Source: Flavobacterium alvei (GTDB lineage Bacteria; Bacteroidota; Bacteroidia; Flavobacteriales; Flavobacteriaceae). Taken from it: a stretch of DNA of 64,000 nt. The position numbers and the translations under genes are program-made. Location of the stretch: NCBI RefSeq assembly GCF_002920895.1, contig NZ_PQVG01000004.1, forward strand, positions 124,001-188,000, written 5' to 3'. Shown piece after piece: positions 55,365 through 63,734 of this stretch. Below the pieces are notes generated by a model. That model was given only the letters and a program-made list of their open reading frames with translations. It searched no databases and was not told where the DNA came from. Numbering within the stretch: the stretch's first letter is position 1; every line of letters starts with the position of its first letter.

Positions 55365-57236
55365 CTAATTTTTTACAATAAACAATGGAATCGAAATTTT
55401 GTGTCGCAACTTGTCAACGGTGGTTCCAAAAATCAAATCCTTGAATCCAGTGTGACCGTGAGTTCCCATTACTAAAACATCAAAATTGCCTTTGTTGATG
55501 ATTTCAGGAATCACTTTATTGGGCTTGCCATACCCTAATTTTGTCTTTACTGTAAAGCCTTTATGCGAAAGTATTGCCTTGTATTCTGCCAATAATTTTG
55601 CATCAATTAGGGTTTCGTGATCTTCAATATTTTTACCATAAACCATTGCCCCCACTGTTTCTACCACGTGAATCAAGGTATATTTTGCCTCTATTCCGCC
55701 CAATTCAAAAGCACTGTTTATGGCAATAGTATCGGCCGAGGAGAAATCTACAGCAATTGCGATTTTCTTTGTATTGTAGGTTCCAATTTTAGAAAATTGA
55801 AGATTTAAATTGTGTGGCGAATGATTTTGAAATTCCTGTTTTGCTTTGGTTATAAACGGTTTGAAAACGATATACAATAACAAAATCAGAAATCCAAAAG
55901 CTAATGGAACGACCGTAAGCCACAACACGATTGGGTTTTCTGAAGTTTCGAGCCAGCCAACAATTTCGTTAAAAACCAATTTAGCATTCAAAGAAACAAT
56001 AATGGTGGCAATAATCCAAGCAGCAACTTGAGTGATTTTAGAAATATGAAATCCTTTCATTTTGGTTTTATCACTCACAAAATGAATGAGTGGAATAATG
56101 GCAAAACCGAGTTGCAAACTCAAAATCACCTGACTTAAAATCAATAATTTCCCCGTTACGCTTTCGCCATAAATTAAAATCACAACTACCGCAGGCACAA
56201 TGGCAATCAATCGGGTAATAATTCTTCGCACCCAAGGTTGCATTCTAAAGTTCAAATAGCCTTCCATCACAATTTGTCCAGCCAAAGTTCCTGTAATGGT
56301 AGAACTTTGTCCTGACGCAATCAAGGCAACTGCGAATAAAATGGGTGCCCATTTTGTTCCTAAAAGTGGCTGCAAGAACTGATGTGCATCCTGAATTTCG
56401 GCTACTTCAAAATAACCGTTTTTATAAAATGTGGCTGCCGCCAAAATTAAAATAGCAGCGTTCACAAAAAATGCCAAATTCAAAGCAATAGTCGAATCGA
56501 TGAAATTGTATTTCAAAGCTTGTTTAATTCCATCTGGAGTTCTGTCAAATTTTCGGGTTTGTACCAATGAAGAATGCAAATATAAATTGTGAGGCATAAC
56601 CGTTGCACCTATGATTCCGATGGCAATATACAAAGCAGTTTCCGTTGGAATGGATGGAATCAAACCATAAACGACTTTGTCTAATTCGGGCTGGGCAAAA
56701 ATCATTTCGAAAACGAAAGAAAACCCAATAATAGCGACCAATACAATAATAAAAGCTTCCATTTTTCGGATGCCTTTATTGATTAAAAAAAGCAGTAAAA
56801 ATGTATCTAAAACAGTGATTAAAACCCCTTCGATAAGCGGAATATCAAACAATAAATTAATTCCGATTGCCATTCCTAGAACTTCAGCCAGATCGCAGGC
56901 AGCAATAGCAATTTCGGCCAAAAAATATAAAATATAATTAATAGGTTTCGAATAGGTTTCTCTTGAAGCTTGCGCCAAATCGCGCTGAGTCACGATTCCT
57001 AATCTGGCGCTTAAACTTTGCAAAAGCAATGCCATCATATTACTCATCAACAAAACCCAAAGCAAAGAATAGCCAAACTGACTTCCTCCCGCAATATCAG
57101 TAGCCCAGTTTCCGGGATCCATATAGCCTACACTGACCAAATAAGCAGGCCCAAAAAAGGCTAATATTTTTCTGAAAATGGAAGTTTTATTTTGTGTCTG
57201 AACCGATTGATTGACCTCTTCTAATGATTTGCTCAT
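55365..57236 (-). CDS. Nramp-type Mn2+/Fe2+ transporter fused to a universal stress domain
   Basis: 623 residues. Residues of about 20-440 form eleven helices of the Nramp family with the metal-site motifs DPGN (40-43) in helix 1 and MPHNLYLHSS in helix 6; the Met/Asp/Asn ligands are intact. Residues of about 475-623 are a universal stress protein domain (KIAIAVDFSSAD, VMGTHGHTGFKDLIFGTT), whose glycine-rich loop would bind ATP. The usual bacterial MntH is about 410-440 residues and lacks this. The gene lies 71 bases downstream (in gene order) of its divergent neighbour's promoter, next to the DtxR gene. Confidence 0.94.
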   Translation of the reverse strand: MSKSLEEVNQSVQTQNKTSIFRKILAFFGPAYLVSVGYMDPGNWATDIAGGSQFGYSLLWVLLMSNMMALLLQSLSARLGIVTQRDLAQASRETYSKPINYILYFLAEIAIAACDLAEVLGMAIGINLLFDIPLIEGVLITVLDTFLLLFLINKGIRKMEAFIIVLVAIIGFSFVFEMIFAQPELDKVVYGLIPSIPTETALYIAIGIIGATVMPHNLYLHSSLVQTRKFDRTPDGIKQALKYNFIDSTIALNLAFFVNAAILILAAATFYKNGYFEVAEIQDAHQFLQPLLGTKWAPILFAVALIASGQSSTITGTLAGQIVMEGYLNFRMQPWVRRIITRLIAIVPAVVVILIYGESVTGKLLILSQVILSLQLGFAIIPLIHFVSDKTKMKGFHISKITQVAAWIIATIIVSLNAKLVFNEIVGWLETSENPIVLWLTVVPLAFGFLILLLYIVFKPFITKAKQEFQNHSPHNLNLQFSKIGTYNTKKIAIAVDFSSADTIAINSAFELGGIEAKYTLIHVVETVGAMVYGKNIEDHETLIDAKLLAEYKAILSHKGFTVKTKLGYGKPNKVIPEIINKGNFDVLVMGTHGHTGFKDLIFGTTVDKLRHKISIPLFIVKN

Positions 57237-57258
57237 AGCTGAAATTGAATTGTTAAGG

Positions 57259-57266
57259 CAAATATA
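57259..57266 (-). promoter_or_regulatory. -7 element of the Nramp-USP gene
   Basis: TATATTTG on the minus strand is a perfect match, 23 bases before the ATG at 57236. No -33 element stands out. It shares a 92-bp region with the divergent receptor promoter. Confidence 0.55.
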
Positions 57267-57277
57267 TACAAATAAAT

Positions 57278-57307
57278 TTTGTTTGGGTAATTATTTTTTT
57301 AGCTTTG
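57278..57307 (+). promoter_or_regulatory. Promoter of the CGVC-type TonB receptor
   Basis: TTTG (57278-57281), 18 bases, TAGCTTTG (57300-57307): both elements are good and the ATG follows after 21 bases. ACAAA and TTTGT arms at 57268-57282 between the two divergent promoters could be half-sites of an operator. Confidence 0.6.
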
Positions 57308-57328
57308 TCTAAAATTTAATTTACTCAA

Positions 57329-59410
57329 ATGAAATATATATTTTTACTTATATCATTCTTTTCAATTAACCTATTGTTTTCACAAAACACAATTCCAAAA
57401 ACAGAAAATGATTCTATTGAAAAGAAAGACAATCAAAATGAACTAAACGAAGTTGTGGTTTCGGGGACTTTAAAACCCATAAGAAGACTCGAAAGTGCCG
57501 TTCCTGTTGAAGTTTATTCTCCTGTTTTCTTCAAAAAAAATCCAACCGCCAGTATTTATGAAGCTTTGCAAAATGTAAACGGAGTACGACCTCAGCTCAA
57601 CTGTGGCGTTTGCAACACAGGCGACATTCACATCAACGGATTGGAAGGGCCTTATACATCGGTAATGATCGATGGAATGCCAATTGTGAGCAGTTTATCA
57701 ACTGTTTATGGATTGTCTGGAATTCCGAATTCTTTGGTCGAACGAATCGAAATTGTGAAAGGCCCAGCTTCCTCTTTATACGGAAGTGAAGCTGTGGGCG
57801 GATTAATCAACATTATCACCAAAAATCCAAATAATGCTCCCCTATATTCTGCCGATGTTTTTACAACTTCTTGGCTAGAAACCAATGCTGATATTGGCGG
57901 AAAATTTAATATTGGCAAAAAAGCCACTTCATTATTGGGGTTGAATTATTACAATTACAATCAAACTATTGACAACGACAATGATAGTTTTACCGATGTA
58001 ACGGCTCAAAACAGGATTTCGGTTTTTAATAAATTGAATTTTTCTCGAAACCAAAACCGATTATTCACGATTGCCGTTCGCGGAATGTACGAAGATCGTT
58101 GGGGTGGCGATGTACGTTGGGAGAAAAAATACCGTGGTGGCAATGAAATTTATGGCGAAAGTATTTATACCAAACGAGGCGAGCTGATAGGAAGTTATCA
58201 ATTGCCCACCACCGAAAAACTGATGCTTTCCTTTTCGGGAACAGCGCATTTTCAGGACAGCCACTACGGAACGACTTCGTATATTGCCAATCAAAAAATT
58301 GGTTTTGCCCAACTAACTTGGGACAAGAAAATTCAAAACAACGATTTATTGGCTGGAATTGCTTCTCGCTATACCTATTATGACGACAACACAACAGCCA
58401 CCGCTATTTTAACCGAAAACAATCCTGAAAAAACCTGGCTTCCTGGGATATTTCTTCAGGACGAAATTACTTTTAGCGAAAAACACAAAGTCCTTTTAGG
58501 CATTCGATACGATTACAATTCCATTCACGGAAACATTTTCACGCCAAGATTTGCCTATAAAGTAAAATTCAACAACAATAATATCCTTCGATTGAATGCT
58601 GGAACAGGTTTTAGAGTAGTCAATCTGTTTACTGAAGATCACGCTGCCTTAACTGGTTCGCGTGAAGTGGTAATTGCCGAAAATTTAGACCCCGAAAAAT
58701 CCATCAATGCCAATCTGAATTACATCAAGAAAATCTATTTGGACAATGGCACATTTTTAGGCATTGAAACTACTGCTTTCTACACCCGATTCAGCAACAA
58801 AATTGTATCCGATTATGAAATTGATCCCAATAAAATCATTTATGACAACATTGATGGTTATGCTTTGAGCCAAGGGATTAGCTGTAATACGGATATTAAT
58901 TTCACGAATGGATTAAAATTTATTTTGGGAGCGACTTATATGGATGTTTCCAATGTGGAAAACGGCATTAAAACAAGACCGCTTTTGACCGAAAATTTCA
59001 CAGGAACTTGGACAGTTTCTTATAAAATAGACAAAATAAAAACCATAATTGATTATACTGGAAATGTGTACAGCCCGATGAAATTGCCTTTACTAAGCGA
59101 AACCGATCCAAGAAATCCAAATTCGCCTTGGTACAGTCTGCAGAACATTCAATTTACCTATTCAGGCTGGAAGAATTTCGAACTCTACGCTGGCATCAAA
59201 AACCTGCTAAATTTTACGCCCAAACGAAATAATCCGTTCTTGATTTCTAGAACCGAAGATCCATTCGACAAAAATGTACAATATGATTCGAATGGAAAAG
59301 TATTGGTAACTCCTGATAATCCGTATGGTTTAACCTTTGACACGACTTATGTTTATGGTCCTAATCAGGGGATTCGAGGTTTTTTTGGGTTGCGGTATAA
59401 TTTTTATTAA
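57329..59410 (+). CDS. TonB-dependent receptor with a Cys pair in its plug
   Basis: 693 residues. Signal peptide MKYIFLLISFFSINLLFSQ, no carboxypeptidase-like domain. The plug (about 40-160) contains NCGVCNTGDIHINGLEGPY, TSVMIDGMPIVSSL and IEIVKGPASSLYGSEAVGGLINI. The barrel ends GIRGFFGLRYNFY. The CxxC in the plug, where substrate meets the receptor, suggests a metal or thiol-bound cargo. With a divergent Nramp transporter and a downstream thioredoxin, uptake of a transition metal or metal complex is a reasonable guess but not shown. Confidence 0.92.
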   Translation: MKYIFLLISFFSINLLFSQNTIPKTENDSIEKKDNQNELNEVVVSGTLKPIRRLESAVPVEVYSPVFFKKNPTASIYEALQNVNGVRPQLNCGVCNTGDIHINGLEGPYTSVMIDGMPIVSSLSTVYGLSGIPNSLVERIEIVKGPASSLYGSEAVGGLINIITKNPNNAPLYSADVFTTSWLETNADIGGKFNIGKKATSLLGLNYYNYNQTIDNDNDSFTDVTAQNRISVFNKLNFSRNQNRLFTIAVRGMYEDRWGGDVRWEKKYRGGNEIYGESIYTKRGELIGSYQLPTTEKLMLSFSGTAHFQDSHYGTTSYIANQKIGFAQLTWDKKIQNNDLLAGIASRYTYYDDNTTATAILTENNPEKTWLPGIFLQDEITFSEKHKVLLGIRYDYNSIHGNIFTPRFAYKVKFNNNNILRLNAGTGFRVVNLFTEDHAALTGSREVVIAENLDPEKSINANLNYIKKIYLDNGTFLGIETTAFYTRFSNKIVSDYEIDPNKIIYDNIDGYALSQGISCNTDINFTNGLKFILGATYMDVSNVENGIKTRPLLTENFTGTWTVSYKIDKIKTIIDYTGNVYSPMKLPLLSETDPRNPNSPWYSLQNIQFTYSGWKNFELYAGIKNLLNFTPKRNNPFLISRTEDPFDKNVQYDSNGKVLVTPDNPYGLTFDTTYVYGPNQGIRGFFGLRYNFY

Positions 59411-59432
59411 ACTACTTAAAAGCATAGCCGCT

Positions 59433-59473
59433 GATTCACAGATTTTCAAAAATTATTTTTAATCTGCAAATCT
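59433..59473. repeat. Inverted repeat with AAATCTGTGGCTAAAAA core
   Basis: CACAGATTT and AAATCTGTG arms enclose an AT-rich loop in the gap between the receptor and the thioredoxin gene. The right arm continues GGCTAAAAA, the same core as in the repeat near 11310. It could act as an attenuating hairpin between the two genes or simply be a dispersed repeat. Confidence 0.5.
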
Positions 59474-59490
59474 GTGGCTAAAAAAATTAA

Positions 59491-59955
59491 ATGAAAAAAA
59501 GTCTTTATATATTATTCATTTTCTTCTGGACAATGCCATCTGGTTTTGCCCAATTGAAAACCCATACTTTTGAAGAAGCCGAAAAACTTTCTAAAGAAAA
59601 TCCAAAACCATTTGTGATTTTTATTAATACCTCTTGGTGTAATTACTGCAAAATGATGGAGAATTCCACTTTCAAAAACCCTGAAATCATTAGTCTTTTA
59701 AATTCAGATTTCTACTTCATTTCATTGGATGCCGAAAGTAAATCAGACATTCATTTCAATAATCATACTTTTAAATTTCAACCCAAAGGACAAAATACTG
59801 GAATCCACGAACTCGCTACACAGTTAGCAACTATCGATTCGCAAGTAGTGTATCCAACACTTACTGTTTTACAATCGGATTTTTCGATAGTTTTTCAAAA
59901 GCATTCTTTTTTGAAGGCGAAAGAGTTAATCATAATTCTGGAAAAATTAAAATAA
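59491..59955 (+). CDS. Exported thioredoxin-fold protein
   Basis: 154 residues, signal peptide ending PSGFAQ. Thioredoxin-like fold with the redox motif WCNYCK (NTSWCNYCKMM) and a cis-Pro in QVVYPTLTVLQS. It belongs to the DUF255/thioredoxin_7-like periplasmic group. It lies 80 bases after the CGVC receptor on the same strand, so it may serve as the thiol-reducing partner of that receptor's cysteines; that link is inference. Confidence 0.9.
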   Translation: MKKSLYILFIFFWTMPSGFAQLKTHTFEEAEKLSKENPKPFVIFINTSWCNYCKMMENSTFKNPEIISLLNSDFYFISLDAESKSDIHFNNHTFKFQPKGQNTGIHELATQLATIDSQVVYPTLTVLQSDFSIVFQKHSFLKAKELIIILEKLK

Positions 59956-60020
59956 CTGTATCCTTATCAAACTATAACAAAACTTTATAATTCAAACTTA
60001 TATCTTGATTTGAAACTTCG

Positions 60021-60028
60021 TAACTTTG
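60021..60028 (+). promoter_or_regulatory. -7 element of the bacilliredoxin gene
   Basis: TAACTTTG is a perfect match. It lies 36 bases before the ATG at 60064, downstream of an in-frame TTG at 60010, which rules that TTG out as a start. Confidence 0.55.
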
Positions 60029-60063
60029 CAACTTATCAAACAATAATCTTAAAATTAAAAAAT

Positions 60064-60474
60064 ATGTATCCACAAGAAATGGTATTGCCAATGCAAGCTG
60101 AATTAACTTCAGTAGGTTTTCAAGATTTACATAATGCCGATGCAGTAAATGATGCAATAAAAGCCGAAGGAACTACATTGGTGGTGGTGAATTCAGTTTG
60201 CGGTTGTGCAGCTAGAAATGCACGTCCAGGAGCAGCAATGAGTTTAGAAGGTGCCAAAAAACCAGATCATTTAGTGACTGTTTTTGCAGGAGTTGACAAA
60301 GAAGCGGTTAATGCTGCAAGAGAACATATGTTTCCTTTTCCTCCATCTTCACCAAGTATTGCCTTGTTCAAAAACGGAGAATTGGTTCACATGCTAGAAC
60401 GTCATCATATCGAGGGTCGTCCTGCCGAATTAATTGCAGACAATTTGAAAGACGCTTTCAACGAGTATTGCTAA
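60064..60474 (+). CDS. BrxA/BrxB family bacilliredoxin-like protein
   Basis: 136 residues of the YphP/YqiW (DUF1094) family. The hallmark is the CGC motif in NSVCGCAARNARPGA (Cys46, Cys48) on a thioredoxin-like fold, together with FPPSSPSIALFKNGELVHMLERHHIEGR. In Firmicutes these proteins remove bacillithiol from protein cysteines; whether this organism makes bacillithiol is not visible here. The protein ends in EYC. Confidence 0.93.
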   Translation: MYPQEMVLPMQAELTSVGFQDLHNADAVNDAIKAEGTTLVVVNSVCGCAARNARPGAAMSLEGAKKPDHLVTVFAGVDKEAVNAAREHMFPFPPSSPSIALFKNGELVHMLERHHIEGRPAELIADNLKDAFNEYC

Positions 60475-60588
60475 ACTTTTTTGGCTCAAAATTTATCAAA
60501 AGCACTATTTATTTAGTGCTTTTTGCGTTTAAATAATTACCATCCATCAATAGCCCCTATTGAACTCATTCTGAGCTCTTCTTGTTCG

Positions 60589-60619
60589 TTGCAATTTCTA
60601 GATAAATTAGCTACTTTTG
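60589..60619 (+). promoter_or_regulatory. trhO promoter
   Basis: TTG (60589-60591), 20 bases, TACTTTTG (60612-60619). Both elements match at ideal spacing; the leader is about 30 nt. Confidence 0.7.
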
Positions 60620-60653
60620 CAAAAATATTTCTCATCTTAAACCTGTTTATAGC

Positions 60654-62021
60654 ATGCAACTGTACAACACTTTAAGCGCAGAGGAAAGGACTGTTATGAT
60701 TGACGATGCTGGAAAGCAACGTCTCACCTTGTCTTTTTATGCCTATGCGCAAATTCAAAATCCAACCCAATTTCGTAACGATTTATTTCTAGCTTGGAAT
60801 CCGCTTGAGGTTTTAGGTCGAATTTATGTTGCCCACGAAGGCATTAATGCTCAATTATCATTGCCCGCAGATAATTTCTATGCGTTCAAAGACACTGTCG
60901 AAGCTTATGATTTTATGAAGGGAATGCGATTGAATATTGCCGTAGAGCACGATGATCATTCGTTTTTGAAATTGACCATAAAAGTGCGTGACAAGATTGT
61001 TGCCGACGGTTTAAACGACGCTACTTTTGACGTAACCAATATCGGAATTCATTTAAAAGCTAAAGAATTTAATGAAATTTTAGAAAATCCAGACACTATC
61101 GTAGTCGATTTTAGAAATCACTATGAAAGCGAAATTGGCTATTTCAAAGGAGCTATCACACCCGATGTAGATACTTTTAGAGAATCTTTGCCCATCATAA
61201 ACGAGCAGCTAAAGGATTTCAAAGAAGATAAAAACTTAGTGATGTATTGCACAGGAGGAATCCGTTGTGAGAAAGCTTCGGCCTATTTTAAACACCAAGG
61301 TTTTAAAAATGTGTACCAACTTGAAGGCGGCATCATCAATTATGCCAAACAAATCAAGGAAGAAAATCTGGAAAGCAAATTCATTGGTAAAAACTTCGTT
61401 TTCGATCACCGTCTGGGCGAAAGAATTACAGACGATATCGTTTCGCAATGCCATCAATGTGGTGCACCTTGCGATGTTCATACCAATTGTTTGAACGAAG
61501 GCTGTCATTTACTTTTTATTCAATGTGAGTCTTGCAAAGAAAAAATGCACGGCTGCTGTTCAACCGAATGTGTGACTGTAATTCATCTCCCAGAAGAGGA
61601 ACAAAAAGCCATTCGAAGAGGCGTTAAAAACGGAAACAAAATCTTCAAAAAAGGAAAATCGGATGTTTTGACTTTCAAAAACAACCAAGATCCTTTGGCG
61701 AATGTTCCAAATTTAAGCGAACTCATAAAATCAAAACCGCTCCTTAAAAAAGAGCCAAAAATAAAAAAACAATACCTCGGAAAAGGCACTCACTTTTTTC
61801 CAAAAACTAATATTGCTCAATTTTTAATCGAAGAAAACCAAATTAATATTGGCGATTCCATTCTAATCAAAGGTGCTACAACTGGCGAAGAAATGTTGAT
61901 TGTCGAAAAAATGTTGGTCAATGATGTCGAATCTCAAAAAGCTGTTTCTGGTGAAATGGTGACTTTTAAAGTTCCTTTTAGAATTCGATTATCGGATAAA
62001 TTATATAAAATTTTAAACTAG
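60654..62021 (+). CDS. trhO: tRNA uridine-34 hydroxylase TrhO with an added C-terminal domain
   Basis: 455 residues. An N-terminal ACP-like/UPF0176 domain (SFYAYAQIQNPTQFRNDL, GRIYVAHEGINAQLS) is followed by a rhodanese domain with the catalytic Cys in VMYCTGGIRCEKASA and a Cys-rich zinc-binding segment (CHQCGAPCDVHTNC, CESCKEKMHGCC). TrhO makes 5-hydroxyuridine at tRNA position 34 using oxygen. E. coli TrhO is about 350 residues; here about 80 extra C-terminal residues (GKGTHFFPK ... FRIRLSDKLYKIL) closely match the C-terminus of the U32 protein encoded next. It has its own promoter and lies 68 bases before that gene. Confidence 0.94.
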   Translation: MQLYNTLSAEERTVMIDDAGKQRLTLSFYAYAQIQNPTQFRNDLFLAWNPLEVLGRIYVAHEGINAQLSLPADNFYAFKDTVEAYDFMKGMRLNIAVEHDDHSFLKLTIKVRDKIVADGLNDATFDVTNIGIHLKAKEFNEILENPDTIVVDFRNHYESEIGYFKGAITPDVDTFRESLPIINEQLKDFKEDKNLVMYCTGGIRCEKASAYFKHQGFKNVYQLEGGIINYAKQIKEENLESKFIGKNFVFDHRLGERITDDIVSQCHQCGAPCDVHTNCLNEGCHLLFIQCESCKEKMHGCCSTECVTVIHLPEEEQKAIRRGVKNGNKIFKKGKSDVLTFKNNQDPLANVPNLSELIKSKPLLKKEPKIKKQYLGKGTHFFPKTNIAQFLIEENQINIGDSILIKGATTGEEMLIVEKMLVNDVESQKAVSGEMVTFKVPFRIRLSDKLYKILN

Positions 62022-62089
62022 TTTTTAAAGAAATTCACCCATCATCTTTGTGAAATTTTGAACTTTGACAAAGATTTACATCCTATAAA

Positions 62090-63331
62090 ATGACAACAAA
62101 TAACAAAATAGAATTAATGGCTCCGGCCGGAAACTTCGAATCCTTGCAAGCTGGTTTAGACAATGGTGCCGATTCCGTGTATTTTGGAGTAGAGCAATTG
62201 AATATGCGCGCCCGAGCAACAGTAAATTTCACAATGGATGATTTGAAGGAAATTGCTCGTCGCTGTGAAGAAAAAAACGTTCGAAGTTATTTGACTTTAA
62301 ACACCATTATTTACGATCACGATTTGTCGGTTGTAAAAACATTGTTAAACAAAGCCAAAGAAGCCAATATTACGGCAGTAATTGCTTCAGACCAAGCCGT
62401 GATTGCAATGGCAAGAGGCATTGGAATGGAAGTTCATATTTCGACCCAATTGAATATTACCAATATCGAAACCATAAAATTCTACAGCCTTTTTGCAGAT
62501 ACAATGGTTTTGAGTCGAGAATTGAGCCTTCGCCAAGTGAAAAACATCACCGAACAAATCATAAAAGAAGACATAAAAGGCCCTAACGGAAAATTAGTAG
62601 AAATAGAAATTTTTGGTCACGGTGCCTTGTGTATGGCCGTTTCTGGAAAATGCTATTTGAGTTTACATTCCGACAATTCATCGGCCAATCGTGGAGCTTG
62701 CAAGCAAAATTGCCGCAAAAAATACACCGTTATCGACCAAGAAACGGGTTTCGAAATTGAAGTAGATAACGAATATTTATTGTCGCCAAAAGATTTATGC
62801 ACGCTAGATTTCTTAGATCAAGTGATTGATTCCGGCATTCAAGTTTTGAAAATTGAAGGTCGTGGTCGTGCACCAGAATATGTGGCAACCGTAGTAAAAA
62901 CCTACCGCGAAGCGATTGACAGTTATTACGAAGGCAGTTTTTCGAAAGAAAAAATAGCGGTTTGGATGGAAGCTTTAAGCACAGTTTACAATCGTGGATT
63001 TTGGTCTGGCTATTATTTAGGCCAAGAATTGGGCGAATGGAGCGATGTTTCAGGATCAATGGCAACACAAAAGAAAGTGTATGTGGGCAAAGGAACTCAC
63101 TTTTTCCCAAAAGCAGAAATTGGACAGTTTAAAATTGAAGCCTATGACATTCAAATTGGAGACAAGATATTAGTCACAGGACCAAGCACAGGAGCACAAG
63201 AAATGGTTATCGAGGAAATGTTTGTAAATGATGTTACGGCAGAGAAAGCCTCTAAAGGCGACGATTGCACCTTAAAATTACCTTTCAGAATCCGAATGTC
63301 TGACAAATTATATAAAATCGTGGAAGCCTAA
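62090..63331 (+). CDS. trhP: U32 family protein, TrhP-like (prephenate-dependent tRNA hydroxylation)
   Basis: 413 residues of the peptidase U32 family. The family signature EIFGHGALCMAVSGKCYLS and the second Cys pair GACKQNCRKKY give the four Cys that hold an iron-sulphur cluster in this family. The N-terminal TIM-barrel-like part begins ELMAPAGNFESLQAG. Despite the family name, the characterised YegQ/YrrO-type relatives (TrhP) hydroxylate U34 of tRNA with prephenate; an RlhA-like rRNA role is the alternative. The C-terminal U32_C domain (about 325-413) matches the tail of TrhO next door. It overlaps the following ferredoxin gene by one base (TAATG). Confidence 0.88.
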   Translation: MTTNNKIELMAPAGNFESLQAGLDNGADSVYFGVEQLNMRARATVNFTMDDLKEIARRCEEKNVRSYLTLNTIIYDHDLSVVKTLLNKAKEANITAVIASDQAVIAMARGIGMEVHISTQLNITNIETIKFYSLFADTMVLSRELSLRQVKNITEQIIKEDIKGPNGKLVEIEIFGHGALCMAVSGKCYLSLHSDNSSANRGACKQNCRKKYTVIDQETGFEIEVDNEYLLSPKDLCTLDFLDQVIDSGIQVLKIEGRGRAPEYVATVVKTYREAIDSYYEGSFSKEKIAVWMEALSTVYNRGFWSGYYLGQELGEWSDVSGSMATQKKVYVGKGTHFFPKAEIGQFKIEAYDIQIGDKILVTGPSTGAQEMVIEEMFVNDVTAEKASKGDDCTLKLPFRIRMSDKLYKIVEA

Positions 63332-63561
63332 TGGTTATTGTAACACTGCAAAGAGCCAAATGTATTGGGTGCAATTATTGCGTAGAAATGGCACCCGTTC
63401 AATTTCAAATGTCTAAAAAAGACGGGAAATCGGTATTGATAAAAAGTGTCAATGCCAAAGGTTTTTTTACCTTAAAATCGCCCGACCACACTATAACCGA
63501 AAGCTGTGAATTGGCTGCCAAAGCTTGTCCTGTGAAGATAATTTCGGTAAAGGAAACCTAA
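63331..63561 (+). CDS. Ferredoxin-like 4Fe-4S protein
   Basis: 76 residues with CIGCNYC near the N-terminus and ACPV near the C-terminus, the four ligands of a single [4Fe-4S] cluster. The single-cluster form with a long insert between the ligand groups is the monocluster ferredoxin type. Its ATG shares a base with the stop of the U32 gene, so the two are translationally coupled. It is likely to give electrons to, or help the iron-sulphur centre of, the U32 enzyme; this is inferred from coupling alone. Confidence 0.9.
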   Translation: MVIVTLQRAKCIGCNYCVEMAPVQFQMSKKDGKSVLIKSVNAKGFFTLKSPDHTITESCELAAKACPVKIISVKET

Positions 63562-63580
63562 TCTAATTTATTGTATAAAA

Positions 63581-63620
63581 AAAACCTCTAATTCTGTAAA
63601 AAAGAAATTAGAGGTTTTTT
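63581..63620 (+). terminator. Terminator of the trhO-trhP-ferredoxin group
   Basis: AAAACCTCTAATT and AATTAGAGGTTTT arms (13 pairs) around a 12-base loop are followed by a T-run. It lies 20 bases past the ferredoxin stop. Short ACTTTAA repeats (about 63640-63660) follow. Confidence 0.85.
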
Positions 63621-63734
63621 GTTTTCAAAAACTTGAAACCTTAAACTTTAAACTTTAAACTAAAAATAATATCTTTACCGATTAAAACGTTTAAGAACTT
63701 AAATTGCGTCTATCGCAATACTACATATAAAATT

